Shown here piece by piece: positions 27,696 through 36,705 of a stretch of 64,000 nt of DNA. The notes beneath the pieces were generated by a model. That model was not told where the DNA came from, searched no databases, and worked only from the letters and a program-made list of their open reading frames with translations. The position numbers and the translations under genes were made by a program. Source of the stretch: Oceanobacillus neutriphilus (GTDB taxonomy: Bacteria; Bacillota; Bacilli; Bacillales; Amphibacillaceae); contig NZ_BMLW01000006.1 in the NCBI RefSeq assembly GCF_014645515.1, positions 266,099 through 330,098 on the forward strand, written 5' to 3'. Numbering within the stretch: position 1 is the stretch's first letter; each line of letters starts with the position of its first letter.

Positions 27696-28718
27696 ATGAA
27701 AAAGTATTTACTTTTATTGACAGTTTTTTCTGTCATCACTATATTAGCAGCTTGTAGCAATGACACACAGGGGGACGCAGCAGAAAAAGAGAAGGAAGTA
27801 GAGGATTATCCGGTAACAATCGGGAACTATTCTCTGCCTGAAGGAAGCTCAGCATGGGAAGAAAAGGATCAAGTTTTTGAACAGGCCCCTGAACGGGTGA
27901 TGGCAAATACAAGACCGGCAGCTGAGCTGCTATTACATTTAGGCTTGAAGGATAAAATTGCTGGTGTCGGCGCCAGCTTTGGTGCACCAGATCCAACTGT
28001 AGAAGACGATTATAATGACTTGAACATTTTAAGTGATTCTTATGTAGGCAAAGAGGTAGCTTTAGGAACAGATCCTGATTTGGTCTTTGGCCGCGGCGGC
28101 TTGTTCTCAAACGATGATTGGGGTGTCGGGACGGTAGATTCCTTAAATGAAATGGATGTGAATACCTATGTGCTGGAATCTTCCATAGACGGAGCAACCT
28201 ATGAATCTATCTATAAAGATATTGAGAACTTAGGAAAGATTTTTAACGTGCAGGAAGAGGCAGAAGCTTTTAGTTCGGAATTAAAAGAACAGGAACAGTC
28301 TATCATTGATAATTTATCAAGTATTGAAGAAAACAAAACATTTGTCTATTTACACATGACAGATCCGAATGAGGTCTCTGTATATGCTGCAGGCGGGGAA
28401 AATTTCTTTAATGACGTATTTAGTAAAATAAAGCTTACAAATGCCTTTGAAGGTGAAACAGGAGAGGTAAGTATTGAGACATTAATTGAAACAGATCCGG
28501 ATGTATTGATTATTCCTGATTGGACAGATGAAGATGCTGAAGATGCAGAAAATCTTAAAGAAGGCTTATATAATAATCCGAAGCTCTCGAGTATGAAGGC
28601 TATTCAGAATGAACAGGTTTATGCAGTAGATTATAACTACATGTTTGGATACAGCTACAATGCGCTCGATGGAATGGAAATATTGGCGGAAGAAATGTAT
28701 CCAGAGTTATTTAAATAG
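27696..28718 (+). CDS. Iron-siderophore ABC transporter substrate-binding lipoprotein
   Basis: 340-aa periplasmic-binding-like protein anchored as a lipoprotein: signal peptide MKKYLLLLTVFSVITILAAC with lipobox LAAC and lipidated Cys20, followed by an acidic linker. The body is the TroA-like two-lobe fold with one connecting helix (APERVMANTRPAAELLLHLGLKDKIAGVG and, later, ETDPDVLIIPDWTDED). Ligand not identifiable; genes of this type usually bind ferric siderophores or heme. It ends in AMEILAEEMYPELFK-like C-terminus typical of the family. A GGGAG/CTCCC hairpin with a short T run (28737-28760) follows and may reduce transcription into the reductase gene. Confidence 0.92.
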   Translation: MKKYLLLLTVFSVITILAACSNDTQGDAAEKEKEVEDYPVTIGNYSLPEGSSAWEEKDQVFEQAPERVMANTRPAAELLLHLGLKDKIAGVGASFGAPDPTVEDDYNDLNILSDSYVGKEVALGTDPDLVFGRGGLFSNDDWGVGTVDSLNEMDVNTYVLESSIDGATYESIYKDIENLGKIFNVQEEAEAFSSELKEQEQSIIDNLSSIEENKTFVYLHMTDPNEVSVYAAGGENFFNDVFSKIKLTNAFEGETGEVSIETLIETDPDVLIIPDWTDEDAEDAENLKEGLYNNPKLSSMKAIQNEQVYAVDYNYMFGYSYNALDGMEILAEEMYPELFK

Positions 28719-28802
28719 ATTTGTCTGAAACAGGAGGGGAGGCAAGCTCCCTTTCCTTTTACTATCTATTTTATTTTGAAAAGCACACAAGGAGGTTTTC
28801 TG

Positions 28803-29852
28803 ATGGAAAGTCCAGAGATTTATGATGTAACCATTATTGGAGCGGGCCCGGCAGGTCTCTTCTCTGCTTTTTACAGTGGATTACGGGAAATGAAGACAAA
28901 AATAATCGAATATCAGGAGTATCTGGGTGGAAAGGTTCATGTGTATCCGGAAAAAATGATCTGGGATATTGGAGCGGTAACACCAGTGTCTGGCGAGCAG
29001 CTGATTGAGCAAATGATCGAACAGGCTAAAACCTTTCATCCGACGATTGTCTGTAATGAAAAAGTAACTGCAATCTCCAAGGATGAACAAGGGATATTCA
29101 TACTTGATACTTCCTCAGGAGAAAAGCACTATTCCAAGACAGTCATTCTCGCTATTGGCGGAGGTATTCTGAACCCGCAAAAACTGGAAATTGACGGAGC
29201 AGAGAAATTTGAAATTTCTAACCTCAGCTATACGATTAAATCATTGAAACGATTTAAGGATAAGACGGTGCTTATTTCAGGTGGAGGACATACAGCAGTC
29301 GATTGGGCAAATGAGCTGGAGCCGATTGCACGCAAGGTTTATCTGGTGTATCGAAAAAATGAACTCAATGCCCACGAGGCACATGTGACACAATTAATGA
29401 ATAGTTCCGTAGATTGTTTATTTGATACGGATATCCAGCGTTTAATTGCCAACGAGACACGTGAGTATATCCAGCAGGTTGAATTAAAGCACAGTTTGAC
29501 AAATCAGCTGTCCAATATTGAAATTGATGAATTGGTAGTTAATCACGGATTTGCCCGGGAGAAGAAATTGCTGGAGGAAAGCGATTTGCAGATTGAAATG
29601 GCCAACGAATATTTTGTTGCCGGCAGCCCATTCAGCGAAACCTCCGTACCAGGGATATATGGAGCCGGAGACGTGATTATGTATGATGGCAAAGTTCATT
29701 TAATTGCAGGAGCTTTTCAGGATGCCGTCAATGCAGTAAATAAAGCAAAGCAGTTTGTAGAGCCTGACGCATATGAATCAGGGATGGTATCTTCACACAA
29801 TGATTTATTTAAAAAACGCAATAAGAAATTAGTAGCTGAGCTGATAAAGTGA
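28803..29852 (+). CDS. Ferredoxin/flavodoxin-NADP(+) reductase, thioredoxin-reductase-like type
   Basis: FAD- and NADPH-binding flavoprotein (349 aa). GAGPAGLFSAFY (13-24) binds FAD, GGGHTAVDWA (160-169) binds NADP, and GIYGAGDV binds the flavin ribityl chain. The redox CxxC of thioredoxin reductases is absent, which places it with the YumC/YcgT type reductases. In B. subtilis ycgT is iron-regulated, so a role in reductive iron release or ferredoxin reduction under iron starvation is likely. Start ATG follows CAAGGAGG; upstream in-frame TTG codons lack such a site. It is the last gene of the Fur-controlled group. Confidence 0.88.
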   Translation: MESPEIYDVTIIGAGPAGLFSAFYSGLREMKTKIIEYQEYLGGKVHVYPEKMIWDIGAVTPVSGEQLIEQMIEQAKTFHPTIVCNEKVTAISKDEQGIFILDTSSGEKHYSKTVILAIGGGILNPQKLEIDGAEKFEISNLSYTIKSLKRFKDKTVLISGGGHTAVDWANELEPIARKVYLVYRKNELNAHEAHVTQLMNSSVDCLFDTDIQRLIANETREYIQQVELKHSLTNQLSNIEIDELVVNHGFAREKKLLEESDLQIEMANEYFVAGSPFSETSVPGIYGAGDVIMYDGKVHLIAGAFQDAVNAVNKAKQFVEPDAYESGMVSSHNDLFKKRNKKLVAELIK

Positions 29853-29885
29853 AGCTCTATGCAGTGGGAGGTCTTAAAAGCCTGG

Positions 29886-29913
29886 TTGACTGCGATAAAT
29901 TAAATAATATAAT
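29886..29913 (+). promoter_or_regulatory. Sigma-A promoter before the ABC exporter
   Basis: TTGACT (29886-29891), 16 bases, TATAAT (29908-29913), 40 bases before the exporter ATG. Confidence 0.6.
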
Positions 29914-29953
29914 CAGCTGATACAAAGAGAATCAGAGCTGGAAGGAGGTTCTT

Positions 29954-31669
29954 ATGGATTATATTAAGCGTTTCTTTTCTTACTATAAGCCTTACAAAGG
30001 GCTTTTTATTTTAGATTTTACGTGTGCTATTTTAGTCGGCTTATTAGAGCTTGCTTTTCCATTGGCGGTTAATCAGGTAATAGATCGACTTTTGCCCCAG
30101 GGGAATTGGTCACTTATTATTTGGGCTTGTGTTGCCCTCTTGATAATTTATGGTATAAATACGTTCCTGCAATATGTTGTTACATATTGGGGTCACAGGC
30201 TGGGTATTAATATAGAAACAGATATGCGCCAGAAGCTGTTTAGCCATATGCAGAAGCTGTCATTCGGTCATTTCGATAATAATAAAACAGGCCATTCCAT
30301 TTCGAGGTTAACCAAGGATTTAGAGGAAATTGGAGAGATGGCCCATCACGGTCCCGAGGATGCTTTTGTTGCTATCATGACTTTGATAGGTGCCTTTATG
30401 ATTATGATTGGTATCAACTGGCCACTGGCAGTCATATCCTTTATTGTCATTCCATTATTGATGATCTTTGCGATTTACTTTAATAAATTGATGACGGGAA
30501 CATTCCATATGATGTTCAACGATATTGCGGATATAAACTCCAGAGTGGAAGATAGTATTGGCGGGATCCGTGTTGTTCAGGCCTTTGCCAATGAAGAATA
30601 TGAGCAGGACAAATTTGCGGAGAACAATGAGCGGTATCGTCAAACCAAACTGGCTTCCTACAAGATTATGGCGAAGAATATTATGTCTAATTACTTTTTG
30701 ATGCGAGTTATTACTTTATTTACGCTATTGTTCGGGACCTGGTTTGTCATCAATGGTTCCATGACTTACGGTGAATTTGTTGCCTTTTTACTTTTATCAA
30801 ATATTTTGTTAGCCCCTATACAGAAGATAAATGCAATTATTGAAAGCTATCCAAAGGGCTTTGCCGGCTTCAAGCGCTATACAGAAGTAATGGATATGAA
30901 CCCTGATATTGCGGACAGCTCTGAAGCGAAGGATATTCCAGTTCATGGAGAGGTTCGTTATGAAAATGTATCTTTTGGTTATCATCCGGAAGAACATATT
31001 CTCCATCGTATAAATATGCAGGTTCAGCCGGGAGAAACAGTTGCCTTTGTCGGTCCCTCAGGAGCAGGGAAAACAACGCTATGCAGCTTACTGCCACGTT
31101 TTTATGAGGTAATGGAAGGACATATTTATATAGACGGCCATGATATTCAAGATTTTACGCTGCATTCCCTGCGGAACCAGATTGGGATTGTACAGCAGGA
31201 TGTATTTCTGTTCTCTGGTACGATTCGGGAGAATATCGCTTATGGCAGGCTTGACGCAACAGATGAAGAAATTATAGAGGCTGCGGAAAAAGCCCAGTTA
31301 AAAACATTTATTGATACACAGTCAGGTGGTTTAGATACGGTGATCGGCGAGCGTGGCGTTAAATTGTCGGGCGGCCAAAAGCAGCGTTTATCGATTGCGC
31401 GTATGTTTTTAAAGAATCCGCCTATTTTAATTCTGGATGAAGCTACTTCTGCTCTGGATACAGAAACAGAGCTGGCTATTCAGCAGTCACTGGCAGAACT
31501 TTCTAAAGGCAGGACCACATTAGTCATTGCTCATCGACTAGCTACTATAAAGAACGCGGATCGAATTATTGTGCTGACAAAAGACGGAATTGAGGAGCAG
31601 GGAGAACATCAAGAGCTATTGCAGAAGAAGGGGATGTACAGCCGCCTGCATCAGGCTCAGCTCGGCTAA
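29954..31669 (+). CDS. ABC-type multidrug/lipid exporter half-transporter
   Basis: 571 aa with an N-terminal six-helix ABC1 membrane domain (about 15-300) and a C-terminal nucleotide-binding domain: Walker A GPSGAGKTT (367-375), Q-loop GIVQQDVFLF, signature LSGGQKQR (471-478), Walker B ILILDEATSALD, and the H-loop VIAHRL. It belongs to the MsbA/LmrA-type homodimeric exporters. Substrate is unknown; beside a siderophore importer it could export a metallophore or drug, but this is only inferred from proximity. It has its own promoter and a strong terminator, and GGAAGGAGG precedes the ATG. Confidence 0.9.
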   Translation: MDYIKRFFSYYKPYKGLFILDFTCAILVGLLELAFPLAVNQVIDRLLPQGNWSLIIWACVALLIIYGINTFLQYVVTYWGHRLGINIETDMRQKLFSHMQKLSFGHFDNNKTGHSISRLTKDLEEIGEMAHHGPEDAFVAIMTLIGAFMIMIGINWPLAVISFIVIPLLMIFAIYFNKLMTGTFHMMFNDIADINSRVEDSIGGIRVVQAFANEEYEQDKFAENNERYRQTKLASYKIMAKNIMSNYFLMRVITLFTLLFGTWFVINGSMTYGEFVAFLLLSNILLAPIQKINAIIESYPKGFAGFKRYTEVMDMNPDIADSSEAKDIPVHGEVRYENVSFGYHPEEHILHRINMQVQPGETVAFVGPSGAGKTTLCSLLPRFYEVMEGHIYIDGHDIQDFTLHSLRNQIGIVQQDVFLFSGTIRENIAYGRLDATDEEIIEAAEKAQLKTFIDTQSGGLDTVIGERGVKLSGGQKQRLSIARMFLKNPPILILDEATSALDTETELAIQQSLAELSKGRTTLVIAHRLATIKNADRIIVLTKDGIEEQGEHQELLQKKGMYSRLHQAQLG

Positions 31670-31737
31670 TGAATAACGGGTGAATAAAAATAGATAGCAG
31701 GCGGTTTTAAACAGTTAAACAGACGTTTTTTATACTA

Positions 31738-31776
31738 AGCAGCAGTGGAAGTTAATTAACCTCCGCTGCTTTTTTC
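31738..31776 (+). terminator. Terminator of the exporter gene
   Basis: AGCAGCAGTGGAAGTTAATT with a complementary right arm ending CTCCGCTGCT, then TTTTTT. Confidence 0.85.
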
Positions 31777-31952
31777 ATGGAATAAGTAAATACAAAATCT
31801 GGTTATAGTATTTTACTTTATCTGTAATTGGAATTTTTTTCAGGGTTTTTGATGTAATATTTAGCGAATCAATTACCACGAAAAAAATAAAATATGATAA
31901 CATAGACAATAGAGGATGTTCAAAAAATCCAATAAAAATGACACGGCGATGA

Positions 31953-32024
31953 GAGGATCTTCTACTAAGAACGCCCACGTCGTGTGGGCAACGTAGAAGC
32001 CACCGCATCCTGCGGAAGTGCGTT
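31953..32024. repeat. Three-hairpin module A inside copy 4
   Basis: Helices CTTCTAC/GTAGAAG (31959-31965 with 31993-31999), GCCCAC/GTGGGC (31973-31978 with 31984-31989) and CCGCA/TGCGG (32003-32007 with 32011-32015). Confidence 0.8.
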
Positions 32025-32061
32025 GGCTAGCTTTTTCCGTTACTCACGTATATAAAGCATA

Positions 32062-32133
32062 GAGGAACTTCTGTTAAAAACGTCCACGTCCTGTGGACAA
32101 CACAGAAGTCACCACATCCTGTGGAAGTCCGTT
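32062..32133. repeat. Three-hairpin module B inside copy 4
   Basis: Same layout as module A but with paired changes: CTTCTGT/ACAGAAG (32068-32074 with 32102-32108), GTCCAC/GTGGAC (32082-32087 with 32093-32098) and CCACA/TGTGG (32112-32116 with 32120-32124). Confidence 0.8.
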
Positions 32134-32286
32134 CAGAAAAAGCTAGCCGCCTTGAACTTCTTGGTCCTATTTATCGGATTTTTTGAACACATATTAAATA
32201 GAGATTAAATCTGCAATTTTATTGAAATAAGGTTTTTTTTGCGATATATTTTTAAATGGATATTTAGAGATGATGGAGGTTTCCGA

Positions 32287-33654
32287 ATGGCGAATCGATT
32301 TGCTGTAATTTTAGCAGCAGGACAAGGAACGAGGATGAAATCAAAGCTATATAAAGTACTTCATCCTGTAGTTGGAAAACCAATGGTACAGCATGTTGTG
32401 GATCAATTGCAACAGACACAGTTAGATAAGATAGTCACCATTGTCGGGTTTGGAGCAGACCAGGTAAAAACCCAGCTTGGAAAAGCTAGTGAATTTGTCG
32501 TACAGGAAGAGCAGCTGGGTACGGGTCATGCTGTGATGCAGGCGGAACAATTGCTGCAGGATAAAGAAGGTGTAACCATTGTGGCTTGCGGGGATACTCC
32601 TCTAATCCGGGCAGAGACATTCGAAAAATTATTTGAGCATCATGAACAAACAGGCTCTAAAGCAAGTATATTGACAGCTATCGCAGATGACCCATCCGGA
32701 TATGGACGAGTTATTCGAGATCAAGCGGGAGAAGTAGAGAAAATTGTCGAGCATAAAGATGCTAATGAAGCTGAATTAGAGGTTAAGGAGATTAACACAG
32801 GAACTTATTGCTTTGACAATAAAGCATTATTTGAAGCTTTAAAATCCGTTTCTAATGACAATGCTCAAGGTGAATACTACTTACCGGATGTTATAAAAAT
32901 CTTAGGCGATCAGGGTGAGCGTATCAGTGCTTATGTGGCTGCTGATTTTAATGAAACAATCGGTATTAATGACCGTGTAGCATTAAGTGAAGCTGAAAAA
33001 GTGATGAAAAAACGTATTAATGAGCTGCACATGCGTAACGGTGTGACGATAGCAGATCCTGATAATACTTATATTGGTCCTGATGTGAAAATTGCTTCTG
33101 ATGTATATCTCCACCCGGGAACGATTCTAAAAGGAGAAACTTCCATTGAGACCGGTGCAGAAATTGGTCCGCATACAGAAATTAAAGATTGTGAAATTGG
33201 AGCAGATACAAATATTCGATTTAGTGTCGCTGCGGACAGCCGTATAGGTAATCGGGTGAATATTGGACCGTATGCACACATCCGTCCGGCATCCAATGTC
33301 GGCAATGATACGAAAGTCGGTAACTTTGTAGAGCTTAAGAAAACCAACCTTGGTGATAACAGCAAGGTTTCTCATCTTAGCTATATCGGCGATGCTAATG
33401 TAGGAGAGCGCGTAAATGTCGGTTGTGGTACAATTACAGTAAATTATGATGGGAAAAATAAATTCCTGACAACGATTGAAGATGATTCGTTTATTGGATG
33501 TAACTCAAATTTAATTGCACCAGTTACAGTTGGAAAAGGTGCTTACATTGCAGCAGGGTCAACAATTACAAAAGATGTGCCGGATGAGGCATTATCCATA
33601 GCAAGATCGAAGCAGGAAAATAAAGAAGGATATGCTAAAAAGTTTAAAAAATAA
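32287..33654 (+). CDS. glmU: Bifunctional GlmU: glucosamine-1-phosphate acetyltransferase / GlcNAc-1-P uridylyltransferase
   Basis: Makes UDP-GlcNAc for peptidoglycan and teichoic acid. 455 aa: N-terminal pyrophosphorylase domain with [11 protein letters not shown] (9-19), QLGTGHAV and the metal-site CGDTPL; C-terminal left-handed beta-helix (about 250-455) with hexapeptide repeats, NYDGKNKF and the acetyl-CoA region [19 protein letters not shown] at 32287 is preceded by GGAGGTTTC and agrees with homologs; an upstream in-frame ATG (32239) is just after the repeat element and rejected. It starts the glmU-prs-ctc-pth group. Confidence 0.97.
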   Translation: MANRFAVILAAGQGTRMKSKLYKVLHPVVGKPMVQHVVDQLQQTQLDKIVTIVGFGADQVKTQLGKASEFVVQEEQLGTGHAVMQAEQLLQDKEGVTIVACGDTPLIRAETFEKLFEHHEQTGSKASILTAIADDPSGYGRVIRDQAGEVEKIVEHKDANEAELEVKEINTGTYCFDNKALFEALKSVSNDNAQGEYYLPDVIKILGDQGERISAYVAADFNETIGINDRVALSEAEKVMKKRINELHMRNGVTIADPDNTYIGPDVKIASDVYLHPGTILKGETSIETGAEIGPHTEIKDCEIGADTNIRFSVAADSRIGNRVNIGPYAHIRPASNVGNDTKVGNFVELKKTNLGDNSKVSHLSYIGDANVGERVNVGCGTITVNYDGKNKFLTTIEDDSFIGCNSNLIAPVTVGKGAYIAAGSTITKDVPDEALSIARSKQENKEGYAKKFKK

Positions 33655-33666
33655 ACTATAAAAGGA

Positions 33667-33813
33667 TGTTCAAAAAGTCCAATAAAAATGACGCGGCGAA
33701 TTTCTGCGTTGACCTGCTTTTTACGATACTCACGTATTATAAAGCATACGCTCCGTTCGTAAAAAGCAGGTCGCCTTGAACTTCTTGGTCCTATTTATCG
33801 GACTTTTTGAACA
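33667..33813 (-). repeat. TGTTCAAAAA-type structured intergenic element, copy 5 (short form)
   Basis: 147 bp between glmU and prs. Ends TGTTCAAAAAGTCCAATAAA and CCTATTTATCGGACTTTTTG then AACA. Interior is one long hairpin, GACCTGCTTTTTACGA / TCGTAAAAAGCAGGTC, holding ACTCACGTATTATAAAGCAT. It is flanked by direct repeats ACTATAAAA at 33655-33663 and 33817-33825. Being inside an operon, it should be transcribed. Confidence 0.9.
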
Positions 33814-33842
33814 CACACTATAAAATCATGGAGGTTAATTGA

Positions 33843-34796
33843 ATGTCATCCAGTTATAAGGATTCATCGCTGAAAGTATTTTCGTTAAATTCGAATGAAG
33901 CATTAGCAGATAAAATTGCGGCTCAAATCGGCACAAAATTAGGGAAATGTACGGTAACACAATTTAGTGACGGAGAAGTACAAATAAATATTGAAGAAAG
34001 TGTGCGTGGATCTGACGTTTATGTTATCCAGTCAACTTCAGCTCCGGTAAACCAGCATATTATGGAGCTGCTTATCATGATCGACGCTTTGAAGCGTGCT
34101 TCTGCCAAATCAATCAATATTGTTATGCCATACTACGGTTATGCACGTCAAGACCGTAAAGCGAGAGCACGTGAGCCAATTACAGCAAAATTAATAGCGG
34201 ATTTAATTGAAAAAGCAGGAGCAAATCGTATGATTACTCTTGATTTGCACGCACCTCAAATTCAAGGATTCTTCGATATTCCTATTGACCACTTACAGGG
34301 TGTACCAATCTTAGCTGAGTACTTTGAAAAGAAAAATTTAGAAGATGTGATTGTTGTTTCACCTGATCATGGCGGCGTTGTGCGTGCCAGAAAAATGGCT
34401 GACCGTTTAAAGGCACCGATCGGTATTATTGATAAACGCCGACCGCGCCCGAATGTTTCAGAAGTTATGAATATTATTGGTAATATTGAAGGGAAAACAG
34501 CTATTTTAATTGATGATCTGATCGATACTGCAGGAACAATTACTTTGGCAGCAAACGCATTAATTGAAAGTGGCGCCAAAGAAGTATATGCTTGCTGTAC
34601 ACATCCGGTACTTTCTGGTCCTGCGATTGAACGAATCAATAACTCGAAAATTAAAGAACTCGTAATCACAGATACGATTCCTTTACCAGAAGAAAAATGT
34701 ATTGGTAAGATTACTGAACTATCGGTTGCTTCTCTTCTCAGCGAGGCAATTATCCGTGTTCATGAAATGCAATCTGTCAGTATTCTTTTCGATTAA
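33843..34796 (+). CDS. prs: Ribose-phosphate pyrophosphokinase
   Basis: Makes PRPP from ribose-5-phosphate and ATP for nucleotide, His and Trp synthesis. 317 aa, class I. Key segments: [16 protein letters not shown], the flexible catalytic loop [16 protein letters not shown], the metal-binding [25 protein letters not shown], and the PRPP loop [13 protein letters not shown]. Start ATG follows GGAGGTTAATTGA. It lies after glmU, separated by a 147-bp repeat element. Its usual partner glmU is conserved upstream in B. subtilis. Confidence 0.98.
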   Translation: MSSSYKDSSLKVFSLNSNEALADKIAAQIGTKLGKCTVTQFSDGEVQINIEESVRGSDVYVIQSTSAPVNQHIMELLIMIDALKRASAKSINIVMPYYGYARQDRKARAREPITAKLIADLIEKAGANRMITLDLHAPQIQGFFDIPIDHLQGVPILAEYFEKKNLEDVIVVSPDHGGVVRARKMADRLKAPIGIIDKRRPRPNVSEVMNIIGNIEGKTAILIDDLIDTAGTITLAANALIESGAKEVYACCTHPVLSGPAIERINNSKIKELVITDTIPLPEEKCIGKITELSVASLLSEAIIRVHEMQSVSILFD

Positions 34797-34834
34797 TAAA
34801 TATAATATATTGTTTAGCAGAGAGTATTTCTTCG

Positions 34835-34879
34835 GCTGGAAATATATCTGTCCAGCTTCAGGCGCTTTCCGCTTTTCTA
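34835..34879. repeat. Short palindromic remnant between prs and ctc
   Basis: CTGGAAATATATCTGTCCAG followed by CTTCAGGCGCTTTCCGCTTT. The GC-rich tail stands out from the AT-rich gap and resembles ends of longer intergenic repeats of Bacillaceae (from memory, not verified). Confidence 0.35.
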
Positions 34880-35019
34880 AATTTAAGGTTTAAGTTGTTC
34901 CGTTTTAGGGTATTTAATATACTGACCGTTTATTTTATTGAGAAAAAGAAATGATGCAAAATCACAATAAATGACGATGTTTCATATTATTTTTTTAATC
35001 AACTTGGAGGGTGATACGA

Positions 35020-35649
35020 ATGGCAGTAAAATTAAACGCACAAAAAAGAGAAGATCTTGCAAAATCAGCAACAAACGAAATAAGAAACAGCGGTAGAATC
35101 CCGGCAATTGTTTATGGAAAGAATAAAGATCCCAAGACAGTTTCTGTGGATAGTGTAGATTTGGTTAAAACAGTTCGGGATGAAGGACGGAATGCAATCA
35201 TTTCCCTTCAAGTCGAAGGCAGTGATTCTGTTGATGTTATGCTGCACGATTACCAAATTGATCCGATAAAGGATGATTTACTTCATGCCGATTTTTATAT
35301 CGTAAATATGTCTGAAGAAATGGACGTTGAGGTTTCTCTTCGCCTTGATGGTGAATCAAAAGGTGAAAAAGAAGGTGGCGTATTACAACAGCCATTTTAT
35401 GAAATTCAAGTCCGTGCAAAACCAAGTGATATTCCAGAGGAAATCGTGGTAGATGTCTCTGAACTTGATGTGAACGACAGCTTATCTGTTTCTGACTTAA
35501 AAGTAACTGGGAACTATGAATTCTTAGATGATCCAGATACAACAATCGCTTCAGTTGTGCCTCCAACTGCGGAAGAGGATTTAGAAACAGATACAGATGA
35601 GGATGCAGAACCGGAAGTTATCAAAGAGAAAAACGAAGCAGAAGAATAA
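35020..35649 (+). CDS. ctc: 50S ribosomal protein L25/general stress protein Ctc
   Basis: 209-aa TL5/Ctc-type L25, binding 5S rRNA. N-terminal L25 domain (about 1-95: SGRIPAIVYGKNKDPKTVSVDS), C-terminal beta domain (about 96-185: GVLQQPFYEIQVRAKPSDIPEEI) and a very acidic tail (EEDLETDTDEDAEPE). Start ATG at 35020 follows GGAGGGTGA; the in-frame GTG at 35011 lies in the ribosome site. In B. subtilis the gene is sigma-B controlled; I did not find a clear sigma-B consensus in the 220 bases upstream. Confidence 0.94.
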   Translation: MAVKLNAQKREDLAKSATNEIRNSGRIPAIVYGKNKDPKTVSVDSVDLVKTVRDEGRNAIISLQVEGSDSVDVMLHDYQIDPIKDDLLHADFYIVNMSEEMDVEVSLRLDGESKGEKEGGVLQQPFYEIQVRAKPSDIPEEIVVDVSELDVNDSLSVSDLKVTGNYEFLDDPDTTIASVVPPTAEEDLETDTDEDAEPEVIKEKNEAEE

Positions 35650-35778
35650 TTTTCTTCATTTAACAATATATAGAATGTATAAGTAACACCTCCCTTCTTT
35701 ACTCATATGAGACAAGTATGTGTAGAGAAGGGTTGTTGTGTTTTCAGAAAATGTGTTTTTAGAAGTGAGGGCAAGGAA

Positions 35779-36342
35779 ATGAAGTTAATTGTAGGGCTTG
35801 GGAATCCCGGCAGAAAATATAAGAAAACACGTCATAATATTGGCTTTTGTGCCATTGATGAGCTATTACAGAGAAACGGCTGGAAGCTAAACAATTCTAA
35901 ATTCCATGGAGAATATGCGATAGAGCATTTCAATGGCGAAAAGATTGTATTATTGCAGCCGCAGACCTATATGAACTTATCAGGAGAGTCCATTCGGCCA
36001 TTAATGGATTATTATGATATAGATACAGACGACGTTGTTGTGATCTATGATGATTTGGATTTGCCCGCCGGTAAAATCAGATTGCGGCAAAAAGGCGGTC
36101 ATGGCGGCCATAATGGTGTCCGTTCGACCATTGATCATTTAGGTACGAAGGAATTTAAACGTGTACGATTAGGTGTGGGAAGACCGGTAAATGCAATGCC
36201 TGTCGTGGATTATGTATTAGGGAAGTTTCCAAAAGATGAAAAAGAGGCTGTCAGCCAAAGTATCCAACAGGCAGCTGATGCTGTCGAAGCCTGGGTAAAT
36301 GGTAAACCTTTTATAGAAGTGATGAATGATTTTAATCAATAA
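35779..36342 (+). CDS. pth: Peptidyl-tRNA hydrolase (SpoVC)
   Basis: Releases tRNA from peptidyl-tRNA that drops off ribosomes; essential, with conditional sporulation phenotype in B. subtilis. 187 aa; [17 protein letters not shown] supplies Asn9 and the catalytic His19, and [28 protein letters not shown] contains the catalytic Asp and substrate-binding loop. ATG at 35779 follows GTGAGG and matches homologs; the longer in-frame reading to 35707 has no support. Followed by a hairpin and fin. Confidence 0.97.
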   Translation: MKLIVGLGNPGRKYKKTRHNIGFCAIDELLQRNGWKLNNSKFHGEYAIEHFNGEKIVLLQPQTYMNLSGESIRPLMDYYDIDTDDVVVIYDDLDLPAGKIRLRQKGGHGGHNGVRSTIDHLGTKEFKRVRLGVGRPVNAMPVVDYVLGKFPKDEKEAVSQSIQQAADAVEAWVNGKPFIEVMNDFNQ

Positions 36343-36383
36343 AGCATACCTTTGATTTAAGTAAGGTATATTCTTATTCCCCT

Positions 36384-36463
36384 CGGTTAAAACTAAATAA
36401 AAAGTATAGATATTCCTTCTAAAAAGGAATAAGCTGTGCTCAAAAACTTTTTAGTTTTAATCG
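36384..36463 (+). other. Large stem-loop covering the start region of fin
   Basis: CGGTTAAAACTAAATAAAAAG (shortened to arm 36384-36405) pairs with ACTTTTTAGTTTTAATCG (36446-36463), enclosing a second hairpin ATTCCTT/AAGGAAT. Its right arm touches the fin ribosome site GAGGTGA (36463-36469). Confidence 0.6.
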
Positions 36464-36474
36464 AGGTGAATGAG

Positions 36475-36705
36475 ATGGTTATCTACTATGGCTGCCGGCA
36501 TTGTGGAAAAGAACTGGGTGTGTTGAATCATACAGAAATTGATTTGTCTTTACGCTTTCTCGATCTTATAGAGGAACAGGATATATCAGAAATGATCGTC
36601 TTTGAAAAAGACGGTGATTTCCGTTTGGAAGTCATTTGCGAACACTGTCAACAAGTTCTTGAAGAACATCCGGATTATCATGAATTAGATCATTTTTTAC
36701 AATAG
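36475..36705 (+). CDS. fin: Anti-sigma-F factor Fin
   Basis: Zinc-ribbon protein (76 aa) that binds sigma-F and helps switch the forespore from sigma-F to sigma-G. CRHCG at 7-11 and ICEHCQ in the second half give the CxxC pairs. ATG at 36475 has GAGGTGA five bases upstream and gives exactly the length of B. subtilis Fin. The gene is between pth and mfd as in B. subtilis. A large inverted repeat ends at its ribosome site. A sigma-F promoter is expected but I could not fit one to consensus. Confidence 0.93.
   Translation: MVIYYGCRHCGKELGVLNHTEIDLSLRFLDLIEEQDISEMIVFEKDGDFRLEVICEHCQQVLEEHPDYHELDHFLQ

Larger units (their letters stand above)
31917..32189 (-). repeat. TGTTCAAAAA-type structured intergenic element, copy 4 (two tandem modules)
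   Basis: 273 bp upstream of glmU. Ends TGTTCAAAAAATCCAATAAA and TCCTATTTATCGGATTTTTT then GAACA. The interior has two copies of a 72-bp three-hairpin module (31953-32024 and 32062-32133), separated by the CGTTACTCACGTATATAAAGC segment common to other copies, and an outer GGCTAGCTTTTTC / GAAAAAGCTAGCC pairing. Orientation opposite to copies 1-2. Confidence 0.9.

Noticed and set aside
36404..36433. Sigma-F promoter for fin (GTATA followed by GGAATAAGC)
   Set aside because: Spacing is 16 and the -10 lacks the required A residues; the segment is better explained as part of a hairpin.
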